Assembly (NCBI RefSeq): GCF_010993745.1
Contig: NZ_WOTN01000002.1
Location: 558,001 to 622,000 of the forward strand
From: Fodinicola acaciae
GTDB taxonomy: Bacteria; Actinomycetota; Actinomycetes; Mycobacteriales; HKI-0501
Length of the DNA: 64,000 nucleotides
Direction of reading: 5' to 3'
The notes under the pieces were generated by a model, which had not been told where the DNA came from, made no database searches, and saw only the letters and a list, made by a program, of their open reading frames with translations. Positions 27,547-36,407 of the stretch are shown here, in pieces. The position numbers and the translations under genes are program-made. Positions within the stretch are counted from its first letter, which is position 1. The number at the start of each line of letters is the position of its first letter.

Positions 27547-28154
27547 GTGCCGTGACCCGTACCTTGCGCGCCGCTGGCCGAGCCGACCTGCAGGAGGTGT
27601 CCGCGGTGCTCGCGCGGGCCTTCTTCGACGACCCGGTGATGGCGTGGATGATCCCCGACGAGGCCGAGCGGCGGCGCCGGCTGCCGCTGTTCTTCCGCGC
27701 GGTCGGCCGGCACGAGCACCTGCCGTATGACGGCGTCGACGCGATCCTGGAGGACGGCGCCGTACGCGGTGCGGCGATGTGGAAACCGCCGGGACACTGG
27801 AAAACCAGCGGCTGGCGCACGTTGCTGTCGGCGCCCGCGTACATGCGCGCGTTCGGGCCGTATCTGCGCAACGGGGGCGTCGTACAGGAGACGATGTCGC
27901 GGCTGCATCCGCACGAGCCGCACTGGTATCTGGCGGTAGTCGGCACGGATCCGGCGGCGCAGGGCGGTGGCGTCGGCACCGACCTGATCCGGTCGCGGCT
28001 GGAGATCTGCGATCGTGACGGCGTGCCGGCGTATCTGGAGTCCAGCAAGGCCGCCAACGTGCCGTACTACGAGCGCTTCGGCTTCAAGGTCACCCGCGAG
28101 ATCGTCGTCGCCGACGGCCCCACGCTCTGGCCGATGTGGCGCCAACCGCAGTAG
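27543..28154 (+). CDS. GNAT-family N-acetyltransferase
   Basis: A 203-aa acyl-CoA-dependent acyltransferase. The acetyl-CoA-binding motif A is near residues 122-145, WYLAVVGTDPAAQGGGVGTDLI, and motif B is YLESSKAANVPYYERFGF. The length and FFDDPVMAWMIPD start match a common actinobacterial GNAT group. It is last in the oxygenase operon and is followed directly by a strong hairpin. The substrate is unknown. Confidence 0.88.
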   Translation: MSAVTRTLRAAGRADLQEVSAVLARAFFDDPVMAWMIPDEAERRRRLPLFFRAVGRHEHLPYDGVDAILEDGAVRGAAMWKPPGHWKTSGWRTLLSAPAYMRAFGPYLRNGGVVQETMSRLHPHEPHWYLAVVGTDPAAQGGGVGTDLIRSRLEICDRDGVPAYLESSKAANVPYYERFGFKVTREIVVADGPTLWPMWRQPQ

Positions 28155-28183
28155 CCGGGGGAATCGGGTCCCGATTCCCCCGG
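28155..28183 (+). terminator. Perfect 14-bp hairpin after the GNAT gene
   Basis: CCGGGGGAATCGGG and its exact complement around one central base, starting at the base after the stop codon. A second stem (GCCGGAC / GTCCGGC) follows near 28190-28212. The core GGGGAATCGGGTCCCGATT recurs at 36370-36388. Confidence 0.75.
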
Positions 28184-28224
28184 CCGATTGCCGGACCGAA
28201 GCGGGGTCCGGCAGTCTTGATCAC

Positions 28225-29652
28225 ATGCGATACGCGTACGCGGTGGATCAGGTGCGGGCGGCCGAGAGCGCGCTCATGGCGAAGCTGCCGGACGGCGCGC
28301 TCATGCAGCGCGCGGCGGCCGGGCTGGCGCGCAGGGTCGCGGTGCTGCTCAAGGACGGCAGGGGAGCGGTCTACGGCGCGCGCGTCGCGCTGATGGTCGG
28401 CGCCGGCGACAACGGCGGCGACGCGTTGTACGCCGGCGCGCGGCTTGCCAGGCGTGGAGCCAAAGTCGAGGCCGTACTGGTCAATCCCGAGCGCGCGCAC
28501 GCGGGCGGCCTCGCGGCGTTGAAGCAGGCCGGTGGCCGGGTCGCCACGGTGATTCCGGCCGGCGCCGACCTGGTCGTCGACGGCATCGTCGGCATCGGCG
28601 CCAAAGGCGGCCTGCGGCCGGACGCCGCCGAGCTGGCCGCCGCGGCCGCGCTGACCGGAGCGCCGATCGTCGCGGTGGACACGCCGAGCGGCATCGACCC
28701 GACCATCGGCGCGGTGCACGGCGAGGCCGTACGCGCCGACGTGACGGTCACCTTCGGCTGTCTCAAGGCCGGCCTGATGGTCGGTCCCGGCGCCACCCGA
28801 AGCGGCATCGTCGAGCTGGTCGACCTCGGCATCGGCCCGTATCTGGGCGCGCCGGCGGCACTCATCCCCGACGACGCCGACATCGCTGGGTGGTGGCCGC
28901 AGCCGAATCCGACCGACGACAAATACACGCGCGGTGTCATCGGCGTCGCGGCCGGCTCGGACACCTATCCCGGTGCCGCTGTGCTCGCCGTCGGCGCCGC
29001 GCTGGCCGGTCCGACCGGCATGGTGCGTTACGCCGGCAGCGCGCTGGAGCCCGTACGTGCCGCCTATCCGGAGGTCGTCGCGACCGCCACGCTGCGCGAC
29101 GCCGGCCGCGTCCAGGCCTGGGCCGTCGGCTCCGGCCTGGGGACCGGCGAGGACGCCGCCGCGGTGCTGCGCCAGGTGCTGCAGTCCGACCTGCCGGTGC
29201 TCATCGACGCCGACGGACTGACCGTGCTGGCCGAGCACCAGGACTGGGTGCGTACGCGCAAGGCGCCGACGCTGCTGACGCCGCACGACCGCGAGTTCGC
29301 GCGGATCTTCGGACCGGTCGGCGACGACCGGCTCGCCGCCGCCCGCCGCGCCGCGGCGGCCCTGCACTGCACGGTGCTGCTGAAAGGCGACCGTACGATC
29401 GTCGCCGACCGCGACGGCACCGCCTATGTGAACCCGACCGGTACGGCCGCGCTGGCGACCGCCGGCAGTGGGGACGTGCTGTCCGGCATCGCCGGAGCGC
29501 TGCTCGCGGCTGGCCTTCCGGCCGCCAAGGCTGGCGTGGCCGGCGCGTACGTCCACGGCCTGGCCGGCCGGCTGGCGGCCGAGAACGGGCCGGTCAGCGC
29601 CGGGTCCGTACGCGACGCGATGCGTGCGGCGGCGGGCCGGCTGCGTCCGTAG
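28225..29652 (+). CDS. nnr: Bifunctional NAD(P)HX epimerase / ADP-dependent NAD(P)HX dehydratase
   Basis: Repairs hydrated NAD(P)H. The 475-aa protein fuses an N-terminal YjeF_N epimerase (residues 1-205; GAGDNGGDALYAGARL and VDTPSGIDP) to a C-terminal ribokinase-like dehydratase (about 225-475; LLTPHDREFARIF, VLLKGDRTIVADRDG and the catalytic loop TAGSGDVLSG). Both halves keep their key motifs. It stands upstream of alr, as in many actinobacteria, where the pair is often co-transcribed. Confidence 0.94.
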   Translation: MRYAYAVDQVRAAESALMAKLPDGALMQRAAAGLARRVAVLLKDGRGAVYGARVALMVGAGDNGGDALYAGARLARRGAKVEAVLVNPERAHAGGLAALKQAGGRVATVIPAGADLVVDGIVGIGAKGGLRPDAAELAAAAALTGAPIVAVDTPSGIDPTIGAVHGEAVRADVTVTFGCLKAGLMVGPGATRSGIVELVDLGIGPYLGAPAALIPDDADIAGWWPQPNPTDDKYTRGVIGVAAGSDTYPGAAVLAVGAALAGPTGMVRYAGSALEPVRAAYPEVVATATLRDAGRVQAWAVGSGLGTGEDAAAVLRQVLQSDLPVLIDADGLTVLAEHQDWVRTRKAPTLLTPHDREFARIFGPVGDDRLAAARRAAAALHCTVLLKGDRTIVADRDGTAYVNPTGTAALATAGSGDVLSGIAGALLAAGLPAAKAGVAGAYVHGLAGRLAAENGPVSAGSVRDAMRAAAGRLRP

Positions 29653-29702
29653 AACCGCGACCCGGCCAGCGGCCGTCGAGCCGATGACCGAAACTGGAGA
29701 GC

Positions 29703-30824
29703 ATGTCGTTGCAGTCCGAGGCCCGGGTCGACCTGGCCGCCATCCGCGCCAACGTGGCCACGGTGCGCGGGCTGACCAGCGCCGACGTGATGGCGGTGGT
29801 GAAGGCCGACGGCTATGGCCACGGGCTCGTACCGGCCGCGCGGGCCGCCTTGGCCGGTGGTGCCAGCTGGCTCGGCGTGGCCACCCTCGACGAGGCGCTG
29901 GCCGTACGAGCGGCCGGGATCACCGCGCCGGTGCTGGCTTGGCTGATCGCGCCGAAGCAGCCGCTGCGCGAGGCCATCGAGGCCGATGTCGAGCTGTCGG
30001 TCGCCACCGACTGGCTGCTGGAGGACGTCGTCGCGGCGGCCGCCCAGGCTGGTCGTACGGCGCGCGTACAGCTCAAGGTCGACACCGGTCTCGGCCGCGG
30101 CGGCGCCGGTCGGGCCGAGTGGCCGGAACTGGTTGCCACGGCGGCCAAACACGCGGCGGCCGGTGCCGTCGAGATCACCGCGATCTGGAGCCATTTCGCG
30201 CGCGCCGACGAGCCTGGCGACCCGAGCATCGTCATGCAGCAGGAAAACTTCGGTGCCGCATTGGCCATCGCCAAGGATCGAGGTGTGGACCCGCCGATCC
30301 GCCACCTGGCCAACACGGCGGCGACGCTGACATTGCCGGAGGCGCACTATGACCTCGTACGCGTCGGCATCGGCATGTACGGCTATTCACCGATTCCGGG
30401 CCGGACTTTCGGGCTGCGGCCGGCGATGACGATGCGCGGGTCGGTGGCGGTGGTGAAGCGGCTGCCGGCCGGTCACGGCATTTCGTACGGGCACATCTAC
30501 ACGACCTCGCGTGAGACCACGGTGGCGTTGGTGCCGCTCGGCTATGGCGACGGAATTCCGCGCCAGGCAAGCAACATCGCGCCACTGTGGATCGGTGGCC
30601 GGCGGCACACCATTTCTGGTCGCGTCTGCATGGACCAGTTCGTGGTGGATGTCGGTGACCTGCCCGTCGACGTCGGCGACGACGCCGTGCTTTTCGGTCC
30701 TGGCGACGACGGTGAGCCGACCGCCGACGACTGGGCCGCCGCGCTGGACACCATCAGCTACGAGATCGTGACCCGGGTTGGCGCGCGGGTCCCCCGGACC
30801 TACGTCGGCGAGGAGATCGCGTGA
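29703..30824 (+). CDS. alr: Alanine racemase
   Basis: PLP enzyme interconverting L- and D-alanine for peptidoglycan. The 373-aa protein has the PLP Lys in AVVKADGYGHG (residue 34), the barrel segment IWSHFARADE, and the catalytic-Tyr region GISYGHIYTT with LGYGDGIPR. Start ATG 29703 follows GGAG. The hydrolase gene starts inside its stop (GTGA overlap), matching the mycobacterial alr-hydrolase-tsaE order. Confidence 0.96.
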   Translation: MSLQSEARVDLAAIRANVATVRGLTSADVMAVVKADGYGHGLVPAARAALAGGASWLGVATLDEALAVRAAGITAPVLAWLIAPKQPLREAIEADVELSVATDWLLEDVVAAAAQAGRTARVQLKVDTGLGRGGAGRAEWPELVATAAKHAAAGAVEITAIWSHFARADEPGDPSIVMQQENFGAALAIAKDRGVDPPIRHLANTAATLTLPEAHYDLVRVGIGMYGYSPIPGRTFGLRPAMTMRGSVAVVKRLPAGHGISYGHIYTTSRETTVALVPLGYGDGIPRQASNIAPLWIGGRRHTISGRVCMDQFVVDVGDLPVDVGDDAVLFGPGDDGEPTADDWAAALDTISYEIVTRVGARVPRTYVGEEIA

Positions 30825-32032
30825 GCCGCGTCAAGAACGCCGGCCTGATCGGCGGTCTGGTCGGTGTCGCCGCGGCCGGCGTGGCCGCCGGTCTGGCGGT
30901 GGAGCGGTTCGCGGTCGGCCGCGTACGCAGATCCGGCGACGACGACCCGTACGCCGGTGAGCCGTTCGGTCTGTTGCCGGCCGACACCGAGCGGATCGTA
31001 CAAGGACAGGACGGGGTCGAGCTGTATGTCGAAATCGTGCAGCCGGACCGAAATCCGGCGCCGCCTGAGCTGACTGTCGTCTTCGTACACGGTTTCTGCC
31101 TCGACATGGGCACCTGGCATTTCCAGCGCCGCGGCCTGGCCAAGCTGCGCGACCCGCGGTTCCGGATGGTTTTCTATGACCAGCCGGGACATGGCCGCAG
31201 CAGCCACAAACCCTCCGGCGACTATTCGATCGACGAGCTCGGCGGCGATCTTTCCGCGCTGATCGGGGAGGTCGCGCCGGAGGGTCCGCTGGTCCTGATC
31301 GGACACTCGATGGGTGGCATGACGATCATGGCGCTCGCCGAGCAGAATCCGGAGCTTTTCCAGGAAAGAGTCGTCGGCGTCGGCCTGATCGCCTCCTCGG
31401 CCGGCGATCTGGACTCGGTCGCGCTTGGGATGCCGGCGCCGCTTGCGCGTACGCGTAAGCCGCTCACTCCGGCGCTGACCGCGGCGCTGAAGGTGTCGCC
31501 GGGGATCGTCGACGGCATCCGCCGGCTCGGCTCGGATGTGGCCTGGCTGCTGACGAAACGCTATGCGTTCACGGATTTCCCGGCGCCGCCTTCGCTGGTC
31601 ACCTACGCCGAGAAGCTGATCGCTTCGACGTCCAGCGACATCATCGCCGGCTATCTGCGTACGCTCTCCGAGCACGACCGCTATGCCGCGCTGGAAGTGT
31701 TGGACGGCATCGAAATCCTGGTGGTCGCCGCGCACGACGACCTGCTCACGCCGGTCGGCCACAGCGAGGAGATGGTGCGGCTGCTGCCCGGCGCCGAGTT
31801 CGTCGAGCTGGAGTCCGGCGGACACCTGGCGCTGATGGCGCAGGCCGACGTGGTCAACGCCAACATCGCCGCGTTCCTGCACCGCGCGCTGCGGTCGGCC
31901 AACCAGCCGCGCACGGTGCCGGAGTCGGTCATCCGCGAGGCACGGTCGGCGCGGGCGAAGAAGGCGAAAGAGTCCGGGGCGAGCGAGCGCCGGCGGTTCC
32001 TCCGAGTGTGGCGTAAGGAAAAGTCCGCATGA
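30821..32032 (+). CDS. Alpha/beta hydrolase, membrane-anchored
   Basis: A 403-aa protein with an N-terminal hydrophobic helix (about residues 8-27) that would anchor it, then an alpha/beta-hydrolase fold. The oxyanion segment is VFVHGFCLDMGTW, the nucleophile elbow is GHSMGG (Ser near residue 164), the acid is probably in AAHDDLLTP, and the His is in GGHLAL. A basic C-terminal tail follows. It is coupled by overlaps to alr and tsaE. The orthologous position in mycobacteria holds a hydrolase of unknown substrate. Confidence 0.88.
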   Translation: MSRVKNAGLIGGLVGVAAAGVAAGLAVERFAVGRVRRSGDDDPYAGEPFGLLPADTERIVQGQDGVELYVEIVQPDRNPAPPELTVVFVHGFCLDMGTWHFQRRGLAKLRDPRFRMVFYDQPGHGRSSHKPSGDYSIDELGGDLSALIGEVAPEGPLVLIGHSMGGMTIMALAEQNPELFQERVVGVGLIASSAGDLDSVALGMPAPLARTRKPLTPALTAALKVSPGIVDGIRRLGSDVAWLLTKRYAFTDFPAPPSLVTYAEKLIASTSSDIIAGYLRTLSEHDRYAALEVLDGIEILVVAAHDDLLTPVGHSEEMVRLLPGAEFVELESGGHLALMAQADVVNANIAAFLHRALRSANQPRTVPESVIREARSARAKKAKESGASERRRFLRVWRKEKSA

Positions 32033-32496
32033 TCCTGCCTACCGCTGCTGACACGCGCGCGTACGGCGAGCGTCTCGCGTCGCTGCTGCGCGCCGGCGAC
32101 CTAGTGGTGCTCACCGGCCCGCTCGGCGCCGGCAAGACCGCGCTGACCCAGGGGATCGCCGCCGGTCTCGGCGTCCGCGGCCCGGTCACCAGCCCCACCT
32201 TCATCATGGCCCGCGTGCACCCCGACGGCCGCGTGCCGCTGGTGCACGTCGACGCATACCGGCTGGGGGGCTCGGACGACCTGGAAGGCGAGATCGACGC
32301 GCTCGACCTCGACGTGACCGCCGAGGACGCGGTCACCGTGGTCGAATGGGGCACGGCGGTCGCCCACCGGCTGGCCGAGGACTACCTGGAGGTCCAGATC
32401 ACCCGCACCGCGGACTCCGACGACCGCACAGCCACACTGGTGCCCCACGGCCCAACCTGGCCGACCCGACTGACCGAAATACCCGCTACAGCCTGA
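32029..32496 (+). CDS. tsaE: tRNA threonylcarbamoyladenosine biosynthesis ATPase TsaE
   Basis: ATPase partner of TsaB-TsaD in forming t6A37 on ANN-reading tRNAs. The 155-aa protein has Walker A LTGPLGAGKTAL (near residues 28-39), then TSPTFIM, LVHVDAYRL and VVEWG. ATG 32029 overlaps the hydrolase stop. The last five codons (IPATA) and the stop lie within a dispersed 118-bp repeat, so the C-terminus has probably been changed by repeat insertion. Confidence 0.94.
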   Translation: MILPTAADTRAYGERLASLLRAGDLVVLTGPLGAGKTALTQGIAAGLGVRGPVTSPTFIMARVHPDGRVPLVHVDAYRLGGSDDLEGEIDALDLDVTAEDAVTVVEWGTAVAHRLAEDYLEVQITRTADSDDRTATLVPHGPTWPTRLTEIPATA

Positions 32497-32597
32497 AACT
32501 GTCGTACCCCCCTGCCAATCTGGGCCCCCACCCAAATCGGGTGGGGGGTGGGTTCGCGTGGCAACTTACCTATGTAAGAAAGTTGATCTTGGCGACG
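32480..32597 (+). repeat. Dispersed 118-bp terminator-like repeat, copy 1
   Basis: This stretch matches the inverse complement of 49532-49651 at high identity by eye. It spans the tsaE stop and contains a hairpin, CCCACCC, AAAT, then GGGTGGG, inside a G/C-run. It ends with AAGTTGATCTTGG. In both copies the same side of the repeat touches the stop codon of the upstream gene. The remaining 158 bp to tsaB show nothing further recognisable. Confidence 0.75.
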
Positions 32598-32755
32598 GTG
32601 TCCGATTGCCGACTTCTGACCCCGCGTATCGATTCAGATGGTCAACAACGTCACAACCGGACACCGCCGCCCGCCACTGGCGGGCAGTCGCCCGCCGGCG
32701 CCGAGGCTGGGCCGAGATGCCGCGAGGCCGCCGGCGGTAGGTAGGCTCGCTAGCC

Positions 32756-33397
32756 GTGTTCGCGCTCGTACTCGACACCGCCACCCCGGCCGTGTCCGCC
32801 GGCATCGCCGAGGTCACCGACGCCACGGTGGCGATGGTCGCCGAGGACCAGGTCGTCGACGGCCGCCGCCACGGTGAGGCGCTGGCCGTCCTCATCGACG
32901 GCTGCCTGACCAAGGCCGGCCTCACCGTCGGTGACCTCGACGCGGTCGTCGCGGGCGTCGGACCGGGGCCGTTCACCGGCCTGAGAGTCGGCCTCGTCAC
33001 GGCCGCCGCCATCGCTGACGCGAGAGACATCCCCGCGTACGGCGTCTGCTCGCTCGACGCGATCGCGACCGACGATGACAGCCTGCTGGTCGCGACCGAC
33101 GCGCGTCGCCGGGAGGTTTACTGGGCCACGTACGAAAACGGCCGTCGCACCAACGGCCCCAACGTCGACAAACCGGTCGACATCAACACGACGGCGACGA
33201 CGGCCGCCGGCGCCGGCGCCAAGCTGTACGACCTCGGCCTGCCGACGACCGGACCTGACTACCCGGTCCTCAAAAACCTCGCCGACAGAGCCGCCGACCG
33301 CATCCGTGACCGTGCCGAGAGCGAGCCGCTCACACCGCTCTACCTGCGCAGACCCGACACCGCCGAGCCCGGCGCGCGCAAGAAGGTGACCAGGTGA
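32756..33397 (+). CDS. tsaB: tRNA threonylcarbamoyladenosine biosynthesis protein TsaB
   Basis: Non-catalytic TsaD paralogue that scaffolds the t6A complex. The 213-aa protein starts VFALVLDTATPAVSAG and has VVAGVGPGPFTGLRVGL (residues about 62-78) and YGVCSLDA, all diagnostic of TsaB. Start GTG 32756. It overlaps rimI by 4 bp, continuing the tsaE-tsaB-rimI-tsaD operon, although the repeat after tsaE may separate transcription. Confidence 0.93.
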   Translation: MFALVLDTATPAVSAGIAEVTDATVAMVAEDQVVDGRRHGEALAVLIDGCLTKAGLTVGDLDAVVAGVGPGPFTGLRVGLVTAAAIADARDIPAYGVCSLDAIATDDDSLLVATDARRREVYWATYENGRRTNGPNVDKPVDINTTATTAAGAGAKLYDLGLPTTGPDYPVLKNLADRAADRIRDRAESEPLTPLYLRRPDTAEPGARKKVTR

Positions 33398-33858
33398 GCG
33401 TCCAGGCCGACCTGCCGGCGGTCATCGTGGAGCGGATGCGCTGGTGGCACATCCGGCCGATCCTGGTGATCGAGGACGACCTGTTCGGCGCCGAGCGCTG
33501 GACGGCCGGGATGTTCTGGTCCGAGCTCGCCCATCCGGACCGCTACTACCGCGTCGCACTTGAGGCCGACGAGGTCGTCGGATACGCCGGCCTGTCCAAC
33601 GGCCCCGACTCGGCGTGGGTGCACAACATCGCCGTACGCCGCGACCGGCAGGGCCGCGGACTCGGCGCGCGGCTGCTGGACGACCTGATCGCGGAGGCGA
33701 TCCGCAACAACGCGCCACAGATCGCGCTCGAGGTCGCGGCGAGCAACGCGGTCGCACAGCGGCTCTACGCGATGCGCGGCTTCGAGCCGGTCGGCGTACG
33801 CAAGGCCTACTACCAACCCAGCGGCGAGGACGCCATCGTGATGGTGCGGGAGATGTGA
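33394..33858 (+). CDS. rimI: Ribosomal-protein-alanine N-acetyltransferase
   Basis: A 154-aa GNAT enzyme that acetylates the N-terminal Ala of ribosomal protein S18 in characterised bacteria. It has [19 protein letters not shown] (acetyl-CoA loop, about residues 70-90), [14 protein letters not shown] and [15 protein letters not shown] 33394 overlaps tsaB, and its TGA overlaps the tsaD ATG. The tsaB-rimI-tsaD order is characteristic of actinobacteria and some other phyla. Confidence 0.92.
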   Translation: MSVQADLPAVIVERMRWWHIRPILVIEDDLFGAERWTAGMFWSELAHPDRYYRVALEADEVVGYAGLSNGPDSAWVHNIAVRRDRQGRGLGARLLDDLIAEAIRNNAPQIALEVAASNAVAQRLYAMRGFEPVGVRKAYYQPSGEDAIVMVREM

Positions 33859-34901
33859 TGAGCGAACCTTTGGTGCTGGGGATCGAAACCTCCTGCGACG
33901 AGACCGGTGTCGGCATCGTCCGCGGCCACACGCTGCTCGCCGACGCCGTCGCGTCCAGTGTGGACAGTCACGCCAGATTTGGCGGCGTCGTGCCGGAAGT
34001 CGCCAGCCGCGCCCACCTCGAGGCGATGGTGCCGACCGTACATCGCGCGCTGGAGACGGCAAAAGTACGACTGTCCGATGTGGACGCCATCGCGGTGACG
34101 GCCGGTCCCGGACTGGCCGGCGCGCTGCTCGTCGGTGTCGCGGCGGCGAAAGCGTACGCGCTGGCCGCCGGAAAGCCGCTCTACGGCGTCAACCACCTCG
34201 CCGCGCACGTCGCCGTCGACACACTCGAGCACGGGCCGCTGCCGGAGCCGGCGATGGCTTTGCTGGTCTCCGGCGGACATTCCTCGCTGCTGGAGGTCGA
34301 CGACCTGACCGGCAGCGTACGCACGCTCGGCTCGACCATGGACGACGCCGCCGGCGAGGCCTTCGACAAGGTCGCCAGGCTGCTCGGCCTGCCGTTTCCC
34401 GGCGGTCCGCACATCGACCGCCAGGCCCGCGACGGCGACCCGGCGGCGATCGACTTCCCGCGCGGCCTGACCGGTCCGCGCGACCTGGTCGATCACCCGT
34501 ACGATTTTTCCTTCTCCGGCCTCAAAACCGCGGTCGCGCGGTGGGTCGAGGCCAAGGAACGGGCCGGCGAGTCGATTCCGGTCGCCGACGTGGCCGCGTC
34601 GTTCCAGGAAGCCGTCACCGACGTACTCACCAGAAAAGCCATCGCCGCCTGCACCGACCGCAGCATCGAGACGTTGTTGATCGGCGGCGGCGTCGCGGCC
34701 AACTCGCGGCTGCGCGCGATGGCCGAGCAACGCGCGACCAAAGCCGGCGTCCGGTTGCGCGTACCAAGGCCGGGCCTTTGTACGGACAACGGCGCGATGG
34801 TCGCCGCGCTCGGCAGCCACCTGGTCTCGGCCGGCCTGCCGCCGTCCGACCTGGCGATCCCGGCCACCTCGTCGATGTCCGTCGACCTCGTTCGGGTCTG
34901 A
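33858..34901 (+). CDS. tsaD: tRNA N6-adenosine threonylcarbamoyltransferase TsaD
   Basis: Catalytic subunit that transfers the threonylcarbamoyl group to A37 of tRNA. The 347-aa ASKHA-fold protein starts with GIETSCDET, has the metal-binding HLAAH (residues 112 and 116), VSGGHSSLL, and the late [11 protein letters not shown] and [10 protein letters not shown] with the third metal ligand Asp. The length fits the family. It is the last of the t6A genes; a small ABM-like gene begins 2 bp on. Confidence 0.96.
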   Translation: MSEPLVLGIETSCDETGVGIVRGHTLLADAVASSVDSHARFGGVVPEVASRAHLEAMVPTVHRALETAKVRLSDVDAIAVTAGPGLAGALLVGVAAAKAYALAAGKPLYGVNHLAAHVAVDTLEHGPLPEPAMALLVSGGHSSLLEVDDLTGSVRTLGSTMDDAAGEAFDKVARLLGLPFPGGPHIDRQARDGDPAAIDFPRGLTGPRDLVDHPYDFSFSGLKTAVARWVEAKERAGESIPVADVAASFQEAVTDVLTRKAIAACTDRSIETLLIGGGVAANSRLRAMAEQRATKAGVRLRVPRPGLCTDNGAMVAALGSHLVSAGLPPSDLAIPATSSMSVDLVRV

Positions 34902-34903
34902 CG

Positions 34904-35158
34904 ATGATCGTCCGGATGTGGGAGGTCAACGCCTATCCGGAGGCCTACAGCGAGCTGCTGTCCTGGATGTGCGAGATCGCCGCGCCGGAGCTGGAGCGCC
35001 ATCCCGGCTGCTTCGGCTGCGAGGTGCTCTCGTCCACCGACGACCGCATCGTGGTGATCAGCCACTGGCGGGAGGAGCCGTTCGACCCGCCGACGCCGCC
35101 GCGGCATCTGGTCGCGTCCGGCCCGAACACATACGACTTCTTCTCAGTCGAGCGCTGA
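34904..35158 (+). CDS. Small dimeric alpha-beta barrel (ABM-like) protein
   Basis: An 84-aa protein resembling antibiotic-biosynthesis-monooxygenase/EthD-type ferredoxin-like folds. Seen are a first strand MIVRMWEVNAYP, the helix ELERHPGCFGCEVL, and the strand RIVVISHWRE. It starts 2 bp after tsaD, so it is likely in the same transcript. Its 3' end overlaps the convergent methyltransferase gene by 15 bp. The function is unknown. Confidence 0.7.
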   Translation: MIVRMWEVNAYPEAYSELLSWMCEIAAPELERHPGCFGCEVLSSTDDRIVVISHWREEPFDPPTPPRHLVASGPNTYDFFSVER

Positions 35159-36307
35159 GCAGATCAACGCCACCGGCCGCTGCGCGATCCTGGTCAGCGC
35201 CAGCGCCGCCTCGTTTGGTCCCCGCAAACGCAGATCGCGGCGCAGCTGCTCCACGTCCACGGCAGAGCCGCGTTTCAGGATCGTCAGCCGGCCGATCTCG
35301 CGCGTACGCAGCGCGGAACGCAGCTTTTTCAACGAGAACGGCACGACGTCCTGGATCTGGTATGCCTTGGCGAACGGGGTCGGCACCCGCGGACCGGTCA
35401 GATAGGCGATGTGTGGGTCGACCACCGCGGCCCCGAGCGAGCTGGCCAGCTCGCCGACCAGATGTGCGCGTACGACGGCCGGATCGGGGTCATAGAGCCA
35501 ATCTCCGATCGGTCCCACCGGCGCCGGCTCACCGTCGCCGGTGAGTGACGCACCTGCCGGCAGCACGGTCGCGCGGCGGGTGGTGGTCGCGAGATCCCTG
35601 GAATAGAGCGAAAGCTCGACCAGCACGCCACGGTCGGAGACCCATTCGGCCTCCACCTCGGCCGGGATCAACGCGTGGTCGAGACCAGGTGCCACTTTCG
35701 CGCCGGCGAAGGACACTCTCGCCAGCAACTCGAGCACATACGAATACGGCGGCAGATAGGACTCCGGATCGACCGTACGCCGGCCGCCGGATCTCCTTGC
35801 CGGGTCACAGAAAGCCGCCGGGACGCCGCCGAGATCGACGGTGAGCGCGTCGGTGCAGCGCACCGACACCAGGCCGTCGAATCCGAGCGCCGACGCGTTG
35901 GCGGCGGCGACCGCGGCGGTGAGCGGGTCGGCGTCGATGGCGTCCACCGCGATGCCGGCCGCGGCGAATCCGAGCAGGTCGCCGCCGATGCCACAGCACA
36001 GGTCGACAATCCTTTGTACGCCGGAAAACCTGGCAGCTCGATGCGCCGCCACGGCCGTACGCGTGACCTGTTCGGCGCCGTCCGGCGTGAAGAACATCCG
36101 GTCGGCCATCGGACCGAGCCTGGTCGCGGCCCGCTGCCGCAACCGTACGGTCGTCAGCGCCGCGGCGACCAACTCCGGCGAGTGGGCGGCGCGCAAAGCC
36201 GCGGTCGTACGCACCGGATCGTCGTCGATCCGCGCGGCGGCATCGGCCAGCAACGCGGCACCGGCGTCCGTACGCAGCCGCGCCAGCGTCTCGACCGTGA
36301 GGCTCAC
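35144..36307 (-). CDS. Class I SAM-dependent methyltransferase with THUMP-like C-terminal domain
   Basis: A 387-aa protein. The SAM-binding motif I is IVDLCCGIGGDLLGFA (about residues 100-115), motif II is VDAIDADPLTAAVA, and FCDPARR serves as the NPPY-like motif IV. The C-terminal 80 residues (KKLRSALRTREIGRLTILKRG) match the THUMP-like domain that suggests RNA binding. Start GTG 36307 has AGGA 7 nt upstream. It faces the tsaD gene, so a tRNA or rRNA target is plausible but unproven. Confidence 0.85.
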   Translation of the reverse strand: MSLTVETLARLRTDAGAALLADAAARIDDDPVRTTAALRAAHSPELVAAALTTVRLRQRAATRLGPMADRMFFTPDGAEQVTRTAVAAHRAARFSGVQRIVDLCCGIGGDLLGFAAAGIAVDAIDADPLTAAVAAANASALGFDGLVSVRCTDALTVDLGGVPAAFCDPARRSGGRRTVDPESYLPPYSYVLELLARVSFAGAKVAPGLDHALIPAEVEAEWVSDRGVLVELSLYSRDLATTTRRATVLPAGASLTGDGEPAPVGPIGDWLYDPDPAVVRAHLVGELASSLGAAVVDPHIAYLTGPRVPTPFAKAYQIQDVVPFSLKKLRSALRTREIGRLTILKRGSAVDVEQLRRDLRLRGPNEAALALTRIAQRPVALICSALD

Positions 36308-36324
36308 GGACCGATCCTGACACG

Positions 36325-36357
36325 CGTCAGGGCCGGCGAACCGCGCCGGCCCTGACG
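36325..36357 (-). terminator. Perfect 14-bp hairpin
   Basis: CGTCAGGGCCGGCG, AACCG loop, CGCCGGCCCTGACG. It lies between the secreted-protein gene (stop at 36408) and the methyltransferase start at 36307, so it probably ends the former transcript. Confidence 0.7.
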
Positions 36358-36367
36358 AGGGGAAGGT

Positions 36368-36394
36368 CCGGGGAATCGGGTCCCGATTTCCCGG
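36368..36394 (-). terminator. Second hairpin downstream of the secreted-protein gene
   Basis: CCGGGGAATCGGG pairs with CCCGATTTCCCGG (13 bp, one G-U pair) around one base. The core is the same as the hairpin at 28155-28183, suggesting a dispersed terminator-like repeat. Confidence 0.65.
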
Positions 36395-36407
36395 CAGACT
36401 GCTGTCG

